DNA of 64,000 bases, from the NCBI GenBank assembly GCA_035459965.1, contig DATHXC010000009.1, positions 124,001-188,000 of the forward strand, written 5' to 3'. Source of the DNA: DATHXC01 sp035459965 (GTDB lineage: Bacteria; Pseudomonadota; Gammaproteobacteria; Burkholderiales; Methylophilaceae). The notes beneath the pieces are model-generated. The model ran no database searches. It saw only the letters and a program-made list of their open reading frames with translations, and had not been told where the DNA came from. The position numbers and the translations under genes are program-made. The first letter of the stretch is position 1. Each line of letters starts with the position of its first letter. Of the stretch, positions 17,959-26,155 are shown in pieces.

Positions 17959-18045
17959 TCAATGCGCCAGCGCATACATCGCCAGAATTTCCAGCAGTAC
18001 TTCACCTATTCCTTGTTGTTTAAATGTTTGCCTATTTAGATTCAT
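17959..18045 (-). CDS. Putative 28-residue small protein upstream of catalase
   Basis: A short ORF with an unusually strong ribosome site (AAAGGAGG, 4-6 bases before the ATG at 18045) encodes a 28-residue peptide starting MNLNRQTFKQQG and ending in a hydrophobic helix-like EVLLEILAMYALAH. It ends 70 bases before the catalase start on the same strand, so both could share a transcript from the oxyR-facing promoter. I know no homologue. It may be a leader peptide or a small membrane-associated protein. The remaining parts of the 320-base gap 17889-18208 hold AT-rich promoter sequence only. Confidence 0.45.
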   Translation of the reverse strand: MNLNRQTFKQQGIGEVLLEILAMYALAH

Positions 18046-18208
18046 ACTGCCTCCTTTTCTGACTTGGTACATTGATTAATGGTAACTACTTAAATTGTCA
18101 TGACTCATGACATGAATCCATATTAGTGGCAATTTTTTGATATGTATAATTGATACTTCAAAATTTACTGATATACAATACTTATCAATAATTCAATCAG
18201 GGTAGCCA

Positions 18209-19111
18209 ATGACATTAAGCGAATTACGTTTTATTGTGGCAGTCGCGCACGAGCGCAATTTCAGGCGTGCCGCTGAAAGGGCTTTCGTCAGCCAGCCCGC
18301 ACTGAGCCTGGCTGTTAAAAAGCTGGAAGACGAGCTTGGGGTGAGAATCTTCGAGCGTAATCACAGTGATGTGAGCATGACGCCCATCGGTGAGCAGATT
18401 GTGGAGCAGGCTATTCGTGCCCTGGATGAGGCGAACCGCATCAAAGAAATAGCGCGGCAAGGCAATAACCAGTTGATCGGCGCGTTAAAGTTGGGTGTTA
18501 TTTACTCAGTTGGGCCTTATTTGTTGCCACAAATCATTCCTACCCTGCGTATAAATGCGCCGGAAATGCCACTGGATGTAGAGGAAAACCTGACGGCAAC
18601 GCTGGAAACCCAATTGCGTAATGGTGTTATCGATGTGGCTATCATCGCCTTGCCATTTGATGTTTCCGGCATACAAGTACAGCCACTGTATGAAGAATCT
18701 TTTGTGGTTGCGGTGCCAATAGGCCACGCGTGGGCAGAACGTAAGGCTATCCATGCAGACGAGCTGTCGGATGAAAAAGTATTGCTGCTTAACAGCGGAC
18801 ACTGTTTTAGCAACCAAGTGCTCCAAGCTTGCCCCAGCCTGTCAAAAAAGGGGGAAGTGTTTCAGGGCAATTCGCTGGAGACTATACGTAATATGGTGGC
18901 TTCAAATCTGGGCATCACCGTGTTGCCAAGCAGCGCTGTAGAGACGCGATATGTAAATCCATTGATTAAAGTGATTCCATTTGCCGACCCTGTACCGGTA
19001 AGACAGATTGCGATTGCATGGCGTAAAAGTTATGGCCGCGAGCAGGTTGTGGAAGAGTTGATAAAAGCGATAGGGCAGATAAAAGCTGAGGGGATAACTG
19101 CGCTTAAGTAA
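18209..19111 (+). CDS. oxyR: Hydrogen peroxide-sensing regulator OxyR
   Basis: OxyR is the LysR-type activator that forms a disulfide in the presence of peroxide and turns on catalase and related genes. The helix-turn-helix NFRRAAERAFVSQPALSLAVKKLE is at residues 17-40. The two redox cysteines fall at C199 and C208 in GHCFSNQVLQACP, exactly the positions used by E. coli OxyR. The length of 300 residues is typical. It is divergent from catalase across a 320-base region. A shared terminator at 19135-19164 follows. Confidence 0.95.
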   Translation: MTLSELRFIVAVAHERNFRRAAERAFVSQPALSLAVKKLEDELGVRIFERNHSDVSMTPIGEQIVEQAIRALDEANRIKEIARQGNNQLIGALKLGVIYSVGPYLLPQIIPTLRINAPEMPLDVEENLTATLETQLRNGVIDVAIIALPFDVSGIQVQPLYEESFVVAVPIGHAWAERKAIHADELSDEKVLLLNSGHCFSNQVLQACPSLSKKGEVFQGNSLETIRNMVASNLGITVLPSSAVETRYVNPLIKVIPFADPVPVRQIAIAWRKSYGREQVVEELIKAIGQIKAEGITALK

Positions 19112-19134
19112 GCAGGCTTTCAAAATCCAAGCAA

Positions 19135-19164
19135 AATAAAAGGAGGCATCAGCCTCCTTTTATT
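19135..19164. terminator. Bidirectional terminator between oxyR and pqqA
   Basis: A perfect 13-bp stem (AATAAAAGGAGGC and its complement) with the loop ATCA has A-rich and T-rich outer ends on both strands. It can end oxyR transcription on the plus strand and pqqA transcription on the minus strand. Confidence 0.9.
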
Positions 19165-19168
19165 TAAA

Positions 19169-19189
19169 AGCCGCTAAATATTAACGGCT
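19169..19189 (-). repeat. Second hairpin in the pqqA 3' region
   Basis: The sequence AGCCGCTAA-ATA-TTAACGGCT can form a 9-bp stem with one mismatch. It lies between the pqqA stop and the terminator and would be in the pqqA transcript, where it could protect the 3' end. Confidence 0.55.
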
Positions 19190-19208
19190 AGTTGTAGTCT
19201 ATACAATC

Positions 19209-19280
19209 TTAACGATTGCAAACGTACATAGTAACTTCAAAACCGAAACGCATTTCAGTAACTTCTGGCTTGGTCCACAT
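19209..19280 (-). CDS. pqqA: PQQ precursor peptide PqqA (orphan gene)
   Basis: This 23-codon gene encodes the ribosomal precursor of pyrroloquinoline quinone, the cofactor of methanol and other quinoprotein dehydrogenases. The peptide starts MWTKPEVTEMRFGFE and continues VTMYVCNR. The two residues that PqqE joins are E15 and Y19, in the same places as in Klebsiella PqqA (E-x-x-x-Y). AAGGAG lies just before the ATG, a promoter-like element lies at 19348-19375, and hairpins follow. No pqqB-E is present in the window, so this is a stand-alone copy; methylotrophs often carry extra pqqA genes. Confidence 0.96.
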   Translation of the reverse strand: MWTKPEVTEMRFGFEVTMYVCNR

Positions 19281-19347
19281 GATGAATCTCCTTTTGGTTG
19301 TTCGGGAATGTTATGCAGAAATCATTTCTTCCACACAACTTATGATT

Positions 19348-19375
19348 CGTATACTACAGAACAATTCAAAATCAA
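19348..19375 (-). promoter_or_regulatory. Putative sigma-70 promoter of pqqA
   Basis: On the minus strand, TTGATT (complement of 19370-19375) and TATACG (complement of 19348-19353) are 16 bases apart and lie about 70 bases upstream of the pqqA start. The match to the consensus is moderate. Confidence 0.4.
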
Positions 19376-19421
19376 CCGTGTGCATAGTCATTAAAGACAT
19401 CTAATGATTTTCATTAGATTA

Positions 19422-20303
19422 CTAATAGGTCACAAATACCCGGTAGCCCGCAATCGGTACTTCACCAGCAGTTAATGCCAGGTTGATATGCACCTCTTCC
19501 CCAGCCGGGATGCCGCTATCAAGCTTGCTGGTGGCAGGCAGGTACTCAACAGGCTTGAATGATCGGCGCAATAAAGGCGTGTCATTAGCATCAGTCAGGG
19601 TTAGCTCCAACAGGGGATAGCTTTGTGCGTAAGGTGCATTATTAATCATAGTGCTGGTCAGGTGAATCAGGCCTTTACGCTCAGGGTCTTCATGCAAGTC
19701 GGAGTCATCAATTACCAGCAGATCTGCATTTTTCGGCAGCTCAACTTTGCACGCTAGTAGTTTACATGCCTGGACCAGATGCGGTTTGAGTACAGGCCAC
19801 TGGATAGCGATATTGGTGCGCAAGTAATAAACGGCCTGCAAGGCAATCAGTAAAATCAGAAGAAAGCTAAAAATAAATAGCAGCCAGCCTGGGACTTTGC
19901 GTTTCCTGGAATTATTGAGTTTTCCTTTAAGCGCGACATCTCTCAAGATATGCGGAATTTCTTCGCTTGCCGGTACAGCATCTGAGGGAATCAAAGGCCA
20001 TGGGATTACGTCGCTATTATCGGAGCTGGACCCGGTTGGCTCATCCGCTAACTTTGAGACTGTTGATGCATCGGATATTTCGATTTTCTGTTCTGAAATG
20101 TGTATTTCAGGTACGGATTCCGTAATAGCAGATTCTTCATTATCTGTGGGGGTGGCAATTGCGGCAGGTTCGTTTAAGCGATCCAGCGCATTGAATACTT
20201 GATTGCATTTGCCGCAACGAACCATGCCGCGCTGCGCAGATAGATGTTCCGGCCGGACGATGAAGTTAGTGGTGCATTCGGGGCAGGAAGTAACGAAACT
20301 CAT
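19422..20303 (-). CDS. Zinc-ribbon and DUF3426 membrane protein
   Basis: The protein of 293 residues starts with an MJ0042-type zinc ribbon (C8-x-x-C11 in SCPECTTNF and a second pair in VRCGKCNQVF). It continues with an acidic, Ser/Glu-rich linker, a transmembrane helix around residues 146-168 (LLFIFSFLLILLIALQ), and a C-terminal DUF3426 domain that ends GYRVFVTY. It is inner-membrane anchored with the zinc ribbon in the cytoplasm. It overlaps prmA by 4 bases, an order conserved in betaproteobacteria. Its function is unknown. Confidence 0.9.
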   Translation of the reverse strand: MSFVTSCPECTTNFIVRPEHLSAQRGMVRCGKCNQVFNALDRLNEPAAIATPTDNEESAITESVPEIHISEQKIEISDASTVSKLADEPTGSSSDNSDVIPWPLIPSDAVPASEEIPHILRDVALKGKLNNSRKRKVPGWLLFIFSFLLILLIALQAVYYLRTNIAIQWPVLKPHLVQACKLLACKVELPKNADLLVIDDSDLHEDPERKGLIHLTSTMINNAPYAQSYPLLELTLTDANDTPLLRRSFKPVEYLPATSKLDSGIPAGEEVHINLALTAGEVPIAGYRVFVTY

Positions 20304-21214
20304 TTTTTAGTGCCTGTGAGCAATACCCAGCTATCCATGAAAACAGGAGTTTCCATATTAAACCACTCTGCATATATCCTGGAAACCTGATCTGTTTGCT
20401 CACGCAAAATGCCGGAGAGTGCAATTTCGCCACCAGTTTTGCAAGCCGCCGCTAAAGCAGGTGCCAATACAGATAAAGCGCTGGAGAGGATATTGGCGAC
20501 GACCAAGTCAGCCTGGCTATTAGCTTGTCCATTTAACAGGGCATCTGACGGTAAATCCTTAGGCAGGTAGAACTGAGCCTGAACTTCATTTTGCTCTGCG
20601 TTATAGCCACTGGCAATAATGGCCTGGGAGTCAATATCCACGCCTATCACAGAGGCAGCGCCAAGCTTCTTGGCAGCAATGGCCAGTATGCCGGAACCAC
20701 AACCGTAATCGAGGACTGTGAGTTCAGGCTTTACATGGTCGGCGAGCCAGGCCAGACACAAATGCGTAGTAGGGTGGCTGCCGGTACCAAAAGCCAAGCC
20801 GGGATCAAGCACGATATTGAGCGCATCCGGGTTAGGCGCAGCGTGCCATGTTGGTACTATCCATAGATCATCGCGTATGCGTATCGGGTCAAATTGCGAT
20901 TGTGTCGCACGCACCCAATCCTGCTCGGCGATGTTTTCTGTGCTGAAACTGAGATTGTGCAGGCCTGTAGCTTGTGTCAGTGAGTGCATGATATCGGCAA
21001 CGTCTACGTCATCGTTAAATAATGCGCTCACTACATTTTGCTGCCAGATACCGGGCGGAGGATCTCCCGGTTCACCAAAGATAGGCTGCTCATCCGGTGT
21101 CTCGGCATTGGCGTCTTCAATGCTGGCAGACAATGCACCAAGCTCCATCAGCGTATCGCTTAATAGATCGGCAGTATTGTCTTTGGCTTCAATCTTGAGC
21201 GAGATCCAGCTCAT
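20300..21214 (-). CDS. prmA: Ribosomal protein L11 methyltransferase
   Basis: PrmA trimethylates ribosomal protein L11 using S-adenosylmethionine. In this 304-residue protein an N-terminal L11-binding domain (MSWISLKIEAKDNTADLLSD) precedes the Rossmann methyltransferase domain. The latter shows GTGSHPTTHLCL and the AdoMet motif LDYGCGSGILAIAAKKLGA near residue 170, then VANILSSAL. It lies after accC in the conserved accB-accC-prmA order and overlaps the DUF3426 gene by 4 bases. Confidence 0.97.
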   Translation of the reverse strand: MSWISLKIEAKDNTADLLSDTLMELGALSASIEDANAETPDEQPIFGEPGDPPPGIWQQNVVSALFNDDVDVADIMHSLTQATGLHNLSFSTENIAEQDWVRATQSQFDPIRIRDDLWIVPTWHAAPNPDALNIVLDPGLAFGTGSHPTTHLCLAWLADHVKPELTVLDYGCGSGILAIAAKKLGAASVIGVDIDSQAIIASGYNAEQNEVQAQFYLPKDLPSDALLNGQANSQADLVVANILSSALSVLAPALAAACKTGGEIALSGILREQTDQVSRIYAEWFNMETPVFMDSWVLLTGTKK

Positions 21215-21250
21215 GTTATGCCTGGTTTTCTGTCAATAACGCCCACCCCA

Positions 21251-22600
21251 TTATTTGGAGCTGATACCTAGTTTATGTTCCAGGTAGTGGATGCTGGTCT
21301 CACCCAAGTGGAAAGCCGCATCGGCCATCAAGTCGCTATGTAGCGGCACGTTGGTCTTGATGCCTTCAATCACCATTTCAGACAAGGCAATGCGCATGCG
21401 CGCAATCGCCTGATCGCGCGTGTCACCGTAGGTAATCAGCTTGCCTATCATCGAGTCATAGTGCGGTGGCACCATGTAGCCTGAGTAAGCATGCGTATCC
21501 ACGCGCACGCCAGGGCCACCAGGCATATGGAATGTGGTCAGGCGGCCTGGAGATGGAACAAAGGTATATGGATCTTCGGCATTGATACGGCATTCAATAG
21601 CATGGCCACGGAACTGAATATCTTTCTGGCGGAACGGCAGTTTTTCACCAGCTGCAATCAGGATTTGTTGTTGCACGATATCGATGCCGGTAATCATTTC
21701 CGTGACCGGATGCTCAACCTGCACACGGGTGTTCATCTCAATGAAATAGAACTCATTGTTTTCGTACAGAAACTCGAAAGTACCTGCCCCACGATAATTG
21801 ATGCGTTTACACGCATCAGCACAACGGGTACCAATTTTATCGCGTAGTCTTGTAGTAATACCCGGTGCCGGGGCTTCTTCCAATACTTTCTGGTGGCGGC
21901 GCTGCATAGAGCAATCACGCTCACCCAGATATACGGCGTTGCCATGCTGGTCGGCCAGCACCTGAATTTCAATATGGCGTGGATGCTCAAGGAATTTTTC
22001 CATGTAAACCACGGGGTTGCCAAACGCAGCCTGTGCTTCGGCCTTGGTCATATTAACCGAGGCGATCAATGCGGCTTCAGTATGTACCACGCGCATACCA
22101 CGACCACCACCACCGCCAGCAGCCTTGATAATGACTGGATAGCCAATTTCCTTGGCAGTACGCATGATGATTTCCGGGTCATCCGGCAATGCACCTTCGG
22201 AGCCGGGTACACAAGGTACGCCAGCCTTTTTCATGGTGTCTTTAGCGCTGACCTTGTCGCCCATGAGGCGTATGGTCTCGGCACGCGGGCCGATAAATAC
22301 GAAGCCGCTTTGCTCCACACGCTCAGCAAAATCAGCATTTTCAGAGAGGAAGCCATAACCAGGATGAATAGCTTCTGCATCAGTGACTTCCGCTGCGCTG
22401 ATCACTGCCGGGATATTCAGGTAACTCTGGTTGGAAGGCGCCGGGCCGATACAAACAGATTCGTCAGCCAGTTTGACGTACTTGGCTTCACGGTCTGCTT
22501 CAGAATGTACAGCAACAGTCTTGATGCCGAGCTCACGGCAGGCACGCTGTATGCGCAAGGCTATTTCGCCACGATTGGCGATTAAGATTTTCTCAAACAT
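21251..22600 (-). CDS. accC: Acetyl-CoA carboxylase, biotin carboxylase subunit
   Basis: AccC uses ATP and bicarbonate to carboxylate biotin on AccB, the first half-reaction of malonyl-CoA synthesis. The protein of 449 residues starts MFEKILIANRGEIALRIQRAC. It has the ATP-grasp glycine-rich loop KAAGGGGGRGMRV near residue 160 and the catalytic EMNTRVQVEHPVTE block near 285. It follows accB by 9 bases and is clearly cotranscribed with it; AGAGG is the ribosome site. Confidence 0.98.
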   Translation of the reverse strand: MFEKILIANRGEIALRIQRACRELGIKTVAVHSEADREAKYVKLADESVCIGPAPSNQSYLNIPAVISAAEVTDAEAIHPGYGFLSENADFAERVEQSGFVFIGPRAETIRLMGDKVSAKDTMKKAGVPCVPGSEGALPDDPEIIMRTAKEIGYPVIIKAAGGGGGRGMRVVHTEAALIASVNMTKAEAQAAFGNPVVYMEKFLEHPRHIEIQVLADQHGNAVYLGERDCSMQRRHQKVLEEAPAPGITTRLRDKIGTRCADACKRINYRGAGTFEFLYENNEFYFIEMNTRVQVEHPVTEMITGIDIVQQQILIAAGEKLPFRQKDIQFRGHAIECRINAEDPYTFVPSPGRLTTFHMPGGPGVRVDTHAYSGYMVPPHYDSMIGKLITYGDTRDQAIARMRIALSEMVIEGIKTNVPLHSDLMADAAFHLGETSIHYLEHKLGISSK

Positions 22601-22609
22601 AGAAACCTC

Positions 22610-23062
22610 TTAGCCGATGATAAATAGTGGTTCGCCGTATTCGACGGGTTGGCCGTTTTCAACCAGGATGGCTTTAATCACGCCTGCATGGTCAGATTCG
22701 ATCTCGTTTAATAACTTCATCGCTTCGATAATGCACAGGGTATCGCCTACGCCCACTGTGGAACCAATATCAATAAAGGATTTTGCATCAGGTGATGGTG
22801 AGCGGTAGAACGTGCCGACCATCGGTGATTTCACTACATGGCCCTCAATCGCGGCAGGAGTTGCGACTTCTGCCACCACAGCAGCGGCAGGCGCAGCAGC
22901 TGGCTGCATCTGCATATAAGGCTGGGCATAATGCATGGTGGGTTGATTGTTAGGCAGGTTACGGCTAATGCGTACCTTCTCTTCACCTTCGGTCAGCTCG
23001 AGTTCAGAAATGCCGGATTCTTCGACCAGATCGATCAATTTTTTGAGTTTACGTAAATCCAT
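22610..23062 (-). CDS. accB: Biotin carboxyl carrier protein of acetyl-CoA carboxylase
   Basis: AccB carries the biotin that shuttles carboxyl groups from AccC to the carboxyltransferase. This 150-residue protein has an N-terminal DLRKLKKLIDLVEESGISELEL dimerisation helix, an Ala/Pro-rich linker, and the biotinyl domain with the target lysine in CIIEAMKLLNEI. VKSPMVGTFYRSPSP is the thumb region. A good AGAGGG ribosome site precedes the ATG at 23062. It sits in the order aroQ-accB-accC. Confidence 0.98.
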   Translation of the reverse strand: MDLRKLKKLIDLVEESGISELELTEGEEKVRISRNLPNNQPTMHYAQPYMQMQPAAAPAAAVVAEVATPAAIEGHVVKSPMVGTFYRSPSPDAKSFIDIGSTVGVGDTLCIIEAMKLLNEIESDHAGVIKAILVENGQPVEYGEPLFIIG

Positions 23063-23147
23063 GATTACCCTCTTTAAAGCTGTATATAAAAAATATACGT
23101 ATTGTTAAGCGCACTCTTGATTGATGCGGTTTAGATTAAAACTTGTA

Positions 23148-23603
23148 TCAGTTACGTAGTTTATTAATGACGTATTCCAGCGCTAACGAATAACCTTGAG
23201 CGCCTAGACCGCTGATGACGCCAACGGCGATATCAGTGAAGTATGAGTGTTGCCTGAAAGGTTCGCGGGCGTAGACATTAGAGAGATGAACTTCAATAAA
23301 AGGTATCTTCACAGCAGAAAGTGCATCACGCATGGCAACAGAAGTATGCGTGAAGGCTGCCGGATTGATAATGATGAAATCGGTGCTTTTGTCAGCTAAT
23401 GTATGCAGCTTGTCGATTAATTCGGCTTCGGAGTTGCTTTGCAAGGTTTCGAGTTCTATGCCGGCCTGTTTTGCCTGTGCTTGCAGCTGTTGATTGATGC
23501 TATCCAGTGTTTCGTTGCCGTAATGTTTAGGCTCACGTAAGCCCAGTAGATTAAGGTTAGGGCCATGCAACACAAGCACTGATTTTATTTGTTTATCAAC
23601 CAT
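23148..23603 (-). CDS. aroQ: Type II 3-dehydroquinate dehydratase
   Basis: AroQ converts 3-dehydroquinate to 3-dehydroshikimate in the shikimate pathway. The 151-residue length is standard. VLHGPNLNLLGLREP and the catalytic tyrosine in KHYG (Y28) open the protein, INPAAFTHTSVAMRDAL carries the substrate-binding Asn, and EVHLSNVYAREPFRQHSY carries His and Arg residues. No strong ribosome site precedes the ATG at 23603. It leads the aroQ-accB-accC-prmA cluster, with an 84-base gap before accB. Confidence 0.97.
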   Translation of the reverse strand: MVDKQIKSVLVLHGPNLNLLGLREPKHYGNETLDSINQQLQAQAKQAGIELETLQSNSEAELIDKLHTLADKSTDFIIINPAAFTHTSVAMRDALSAVKIPFIEVHLSNVYAREPFRQHSYFTDIAVGVISGLGAQGYSLALEYVINKLRN

Positions 23604-23753
23604 AAGGATGGGGTTTTGTGTCCTATTTGCGGCCGGATTTGGCTCAAGACAGAGCCAGTACCGAACAATTTATAGCCGCAAGTTTGCCGTAAATAGGGGG
23701 GTGTTGTCTAGAGAATTGACGAAATTTACAGAAATTACCCGTTTATAGGATTG

Positions 23754-24308
23754 TTAGTGACTAGAGTCCGAAGCCTTGATTAAAGGCAATAGGGTTTCTT
23801 CGAGTAGGGATTGGCTGATACGCCCAAAGTAGGTGTTAGCAATGGTACCGTCGGGCCTGACGATCACGGTATAAGGTAATGCGCCTTTATTATTCCCCAA
23901 GCGCTCCCCTAAATTCATGGCCTCAAAATCACCGGCCAACAGCGGATAACTGACGGGCGATTTTTTGGAAAATGCACTTATTTTTGCGACATCATCGGTA
24001 GAAATGCCGATCACAGCCACATTCTGGCTCTTATAGGTTTCATTCAGTTTGGATAATTCAGGCATTTCTTCCAGGCATGGTGGGCACCAGGTTGCCCAGA
24101 AATTAACCACCAATATCTTGCCTTGCCATTGCTTGATAGCCTGAGTCTGACCCGCGCTGTCAGGAAAGCTCGCACCAAACAGTACTGCTGTGGCAAGGTT
24201 TGATGCACCCTGGCCATCTGCAACCGGTGGATGTACCCATAACCTGGTGAGCCCCCAGCCTGCAATGATCAAAACAATAACGACTAGCAGGTGACGGTAG
24301 GATTGCAT
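23754..24308 (-). CDS. TlpA/ResA-like periplasmic thiol-disulfide oxidoreductase
   Basis: This is a membrane-anchored thioredoxin-fold protein of 184 residues. The N-terminal signal anchor is about residues 8-24 (LLVVIVLIIAGWGLTRLW). The redox motif is W-C-P-P-C in NFWATWCPPCLEEMPEL, and the cis-proline region is GALPYTVIVRPDG. It overlaps the end of dsbD by 25 bases, with its ATG inside the dsbD C-terminal codons, so translation is coupled. It is likely to be reduced by DsbD and to serve cytochrome c or other envelope thiol maturation. Confidence 0.93.
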   Translation of the reverse strand: MQSYRHLLVVIVLIIAGWGLTRLWVHPPVADGQGASNLATAVLFGASFPDSAGQTQAIKQWQGKILVVNFWATWCPPCLEEMPELSKLNETYKSQNVAVIGISTDDVAKISAFSKKSPVSYPLLAGDFEAMNLGERLGNNKGALPYTVIVRPDGTIANTYFGRISQSLLEETLLPLIKASDSSH

Positions 24309-26149
24309 TCATCATCTTTCAAAGAGTTGACTTTATTTACACTGTTGAAAAAGACGGAAGCTGGCTGATAACCTATTATTTTCATCGGGACTATTTCCTG
24401 CCCCGAGCGATTGAAAAAGATAATACCCGGTGGGCCGAATAGCTTGAATCGAGCCAGTAGTGCAGTGTCATCAGGCGTATTTGCAGTGACATCTGCCTGC
24501 AGCAAAACCGTGTCTTTAAGCGCTTTTTGCACGCCCGGGTCACTAAAGGTGAACTGCTCCATTTCCTTGCAGGAGACACACCAGTCGGCGTAAAAATCCA
24601 GCATCACAATTTTGCCGTGCGAAGCTTTGATCTGGCTTTCAAGTTCGCTCAGGTTCTTGACGCGCTTGAATGGCAATGATGTCGTATGCTCGCTGGATGC
24701 TGACGCACGCAAACCAGCCAGTGGCTGTAACGGCGATTTTGCTCCGGAAACTGCACCAACCAGTAATGCTATCCCCAGCACCAGCAAGATGATGGCTATA
24801 CCTTTCCAGAATTTCAGCCAGGCACTTGCTGCAACAGGCAGACTATCCAGCGCATGCATATATATGGCGGGGATGATCAGCAGTGCAGCCCATAACCCCA
24901 TTTGCACACCTATAGGCAACACGGGGGCAACTATCCAGATGGCGACTCCCAGCATCAGTACACCAAAGAAGTTACGTACAGCCGTCATCCACTGGCCAGC
25001 CTTAGGCAATACATGCCCAGCTGATGCGCCTATCAATAACAACGGCATGCCCATGCCGATAGAAAGTGCGAATAAAGCAACACCACCCAGCAATACATCA
25101 TGGGTTTGGCTGATATAAAGCAGGGCGCCCGCTAAAGGGGCTGCCACACAAGGGCTGACGATAAGTGCCGAAAGCGCACCCATGATAAAGACGCCAATAA
25201 ATTGCCCGCCTTTGAAACGGTTGCTCGCCTTGACCATCCTGCTTTCAATGCTGCCCGGTAGCCGCAGCTCATAGAAGCCAAACATGGATAGCGAAAGCAA
25301 TAGGAAAATCAATGCAGTTGCACCCAGTACCCAGCTGTTTTGCAAGGCATTGCTCAATAATTGCCCGGAGAGGCCCGCTGCAATTCCTGCTAGTGTATAA
25401 GTAAGCGCCATTCCGAAAGTGTAGGCGAGGGACAGATTGAAGCTGTGCAAGCGGCTGGTGGCATGATGATGTACTTTTTTATCGCCAACGATGATGCCGG
25501 ACAGAATGGGGATCATGGGCAATACGCATGGGGTCAGCGCAAGCAACAAGCCAAAGCCAAAAAAGCCTGCCGCAATCAACCAGAGCTTGCCGCCTTTTAA
25601 AAGTGATGTGGCCTGGCCATCGCTGGAGCTTGTATGAATAGGGCCAGAATTGCTACCGGGAGCCGGTAAATCAAGCGTGTAGGTTTTAAGGATGGGCGCA
25701 TAGCAAAGGCCTTTTTCGCTACAGCCTTGATAGCTAGCGAGCACGGTGACCGGATTGTTTGTTACAGAAGCAAGTTTAATAGTGGCTGAGAAGCTACTGT
25801 GGAACACCTCGGTTTCACCAAAATTAGGATCCTTCTTGATTTCACCTTTTGGCAGCTCAACAGCGCTGATTGCATTGCTGGCTGACTTGATCTCAAACTT
25901 GATACGGTCACGATACAGATAGTGGCCTGGTACGATCTTGAAATCGGCAATCAATGTCTGCGCATCTTGTGCCACTACGGAAAGCTTGAAAGCTTCATCG
26001 GGCGGCAAAATATCATTGTCATCACTGCCGCCAAGAAAGGCACTAATACCACTGCTGCCTTGCTCGGCGTGAGCTTGTAAAGGGCTGGTCAGGGGCAACA
26101 GGCAAGCAAGAATTAGCGCCAGGTGCCAATAAAAAACACGCGCTCTCAA
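24284..26149 (-). CDS. dsbD: Thiol:disulfide interchange protein DsbD
   Basis: DsbD moves electrons from cytoplasmic thioredoxin across the inner membrane to periplasmic thiol proteins. This 621-residue protein has a signal peptide, an N-terminal alpha domain (CSEKGLCYAP holds its redox pair), an eight-helix beta domain with ALTPCVLPMIPIL and ALIVSPCVAAPLAGAL cysteines, and a C-terminal thioredoxin-like gamma domain with DFYADWCVSCKEME. The start is uncertain: TTG at 26149 gives a full signal peptide and lies 7 bases after the cutA stop. tlpA begins inside its 3' end. Confidence 0.95.
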   Translation of the reverse strand: MRARVFYWHLALILACLLPLTSPLQAHAEQGSSGISAFLGGSDDNDILPPDEAFKLSVVAQDAQTLIADFKIVPGHYLYRDRIKFEIKSASNAISAVELPKGEIKKDPNFGETEVFHSSFSATIKLASVTNNPVTVLASYQGCSEKGLCYAPILKTYTLDLPAPGSNSGPIHTSSSDGQATSLLKGGKLWLIAAGFFGFGLLLALTPCVLPMIPILSGIIVGDKKVHHHATSRLHSFNLSLAYTFGMALTYTLAGIAAGLSGQLLSNALQNSWVLGATALIFLLLSLSMFGFYELRLPGSIESRMVKASNRFKGGQFIGVFIMGALSALIVSPCVAAPLAGALLYISQTHDVLLGGVALFALSIGMGMPLLLIGASAGHVLPKAGQWMTAVRNFFGVLMLGVAIWIVAPVLPIGVQMGLWAALLIIPAIYMHALDSLPVAASAWLKFWKGIAIILLVLGIALLVGAVSGAKSPLQPLAGLRASASSEHTTSLPFKRVKNLSELESQIKASHGKIVMLDFYADWCVSCKEMEQFTFSDPGVQKALKDTVLLQADVTANTPDDTALLARFKLFGPPGIIFFNRSGQEIVPMKIIGYQPASVFFNSVNKVNSLKDDECNPTVTC

Positions 26150-26155
26150 GCTGTT

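Noticed and set aside
18120..18208. Possible OxyR dyad (TTGATA...TATCAA) upstream of oxyR
   Set aside because: The arms are 27 bases apart and do not fit the ATAG-N7-CTAT OxyR consensus well enough to claim a site.
21893..22585. 230-codon ORF on the plus strand
   Set aside because: It is the complement of accC and resembles no known protein; accC is unambiguous.
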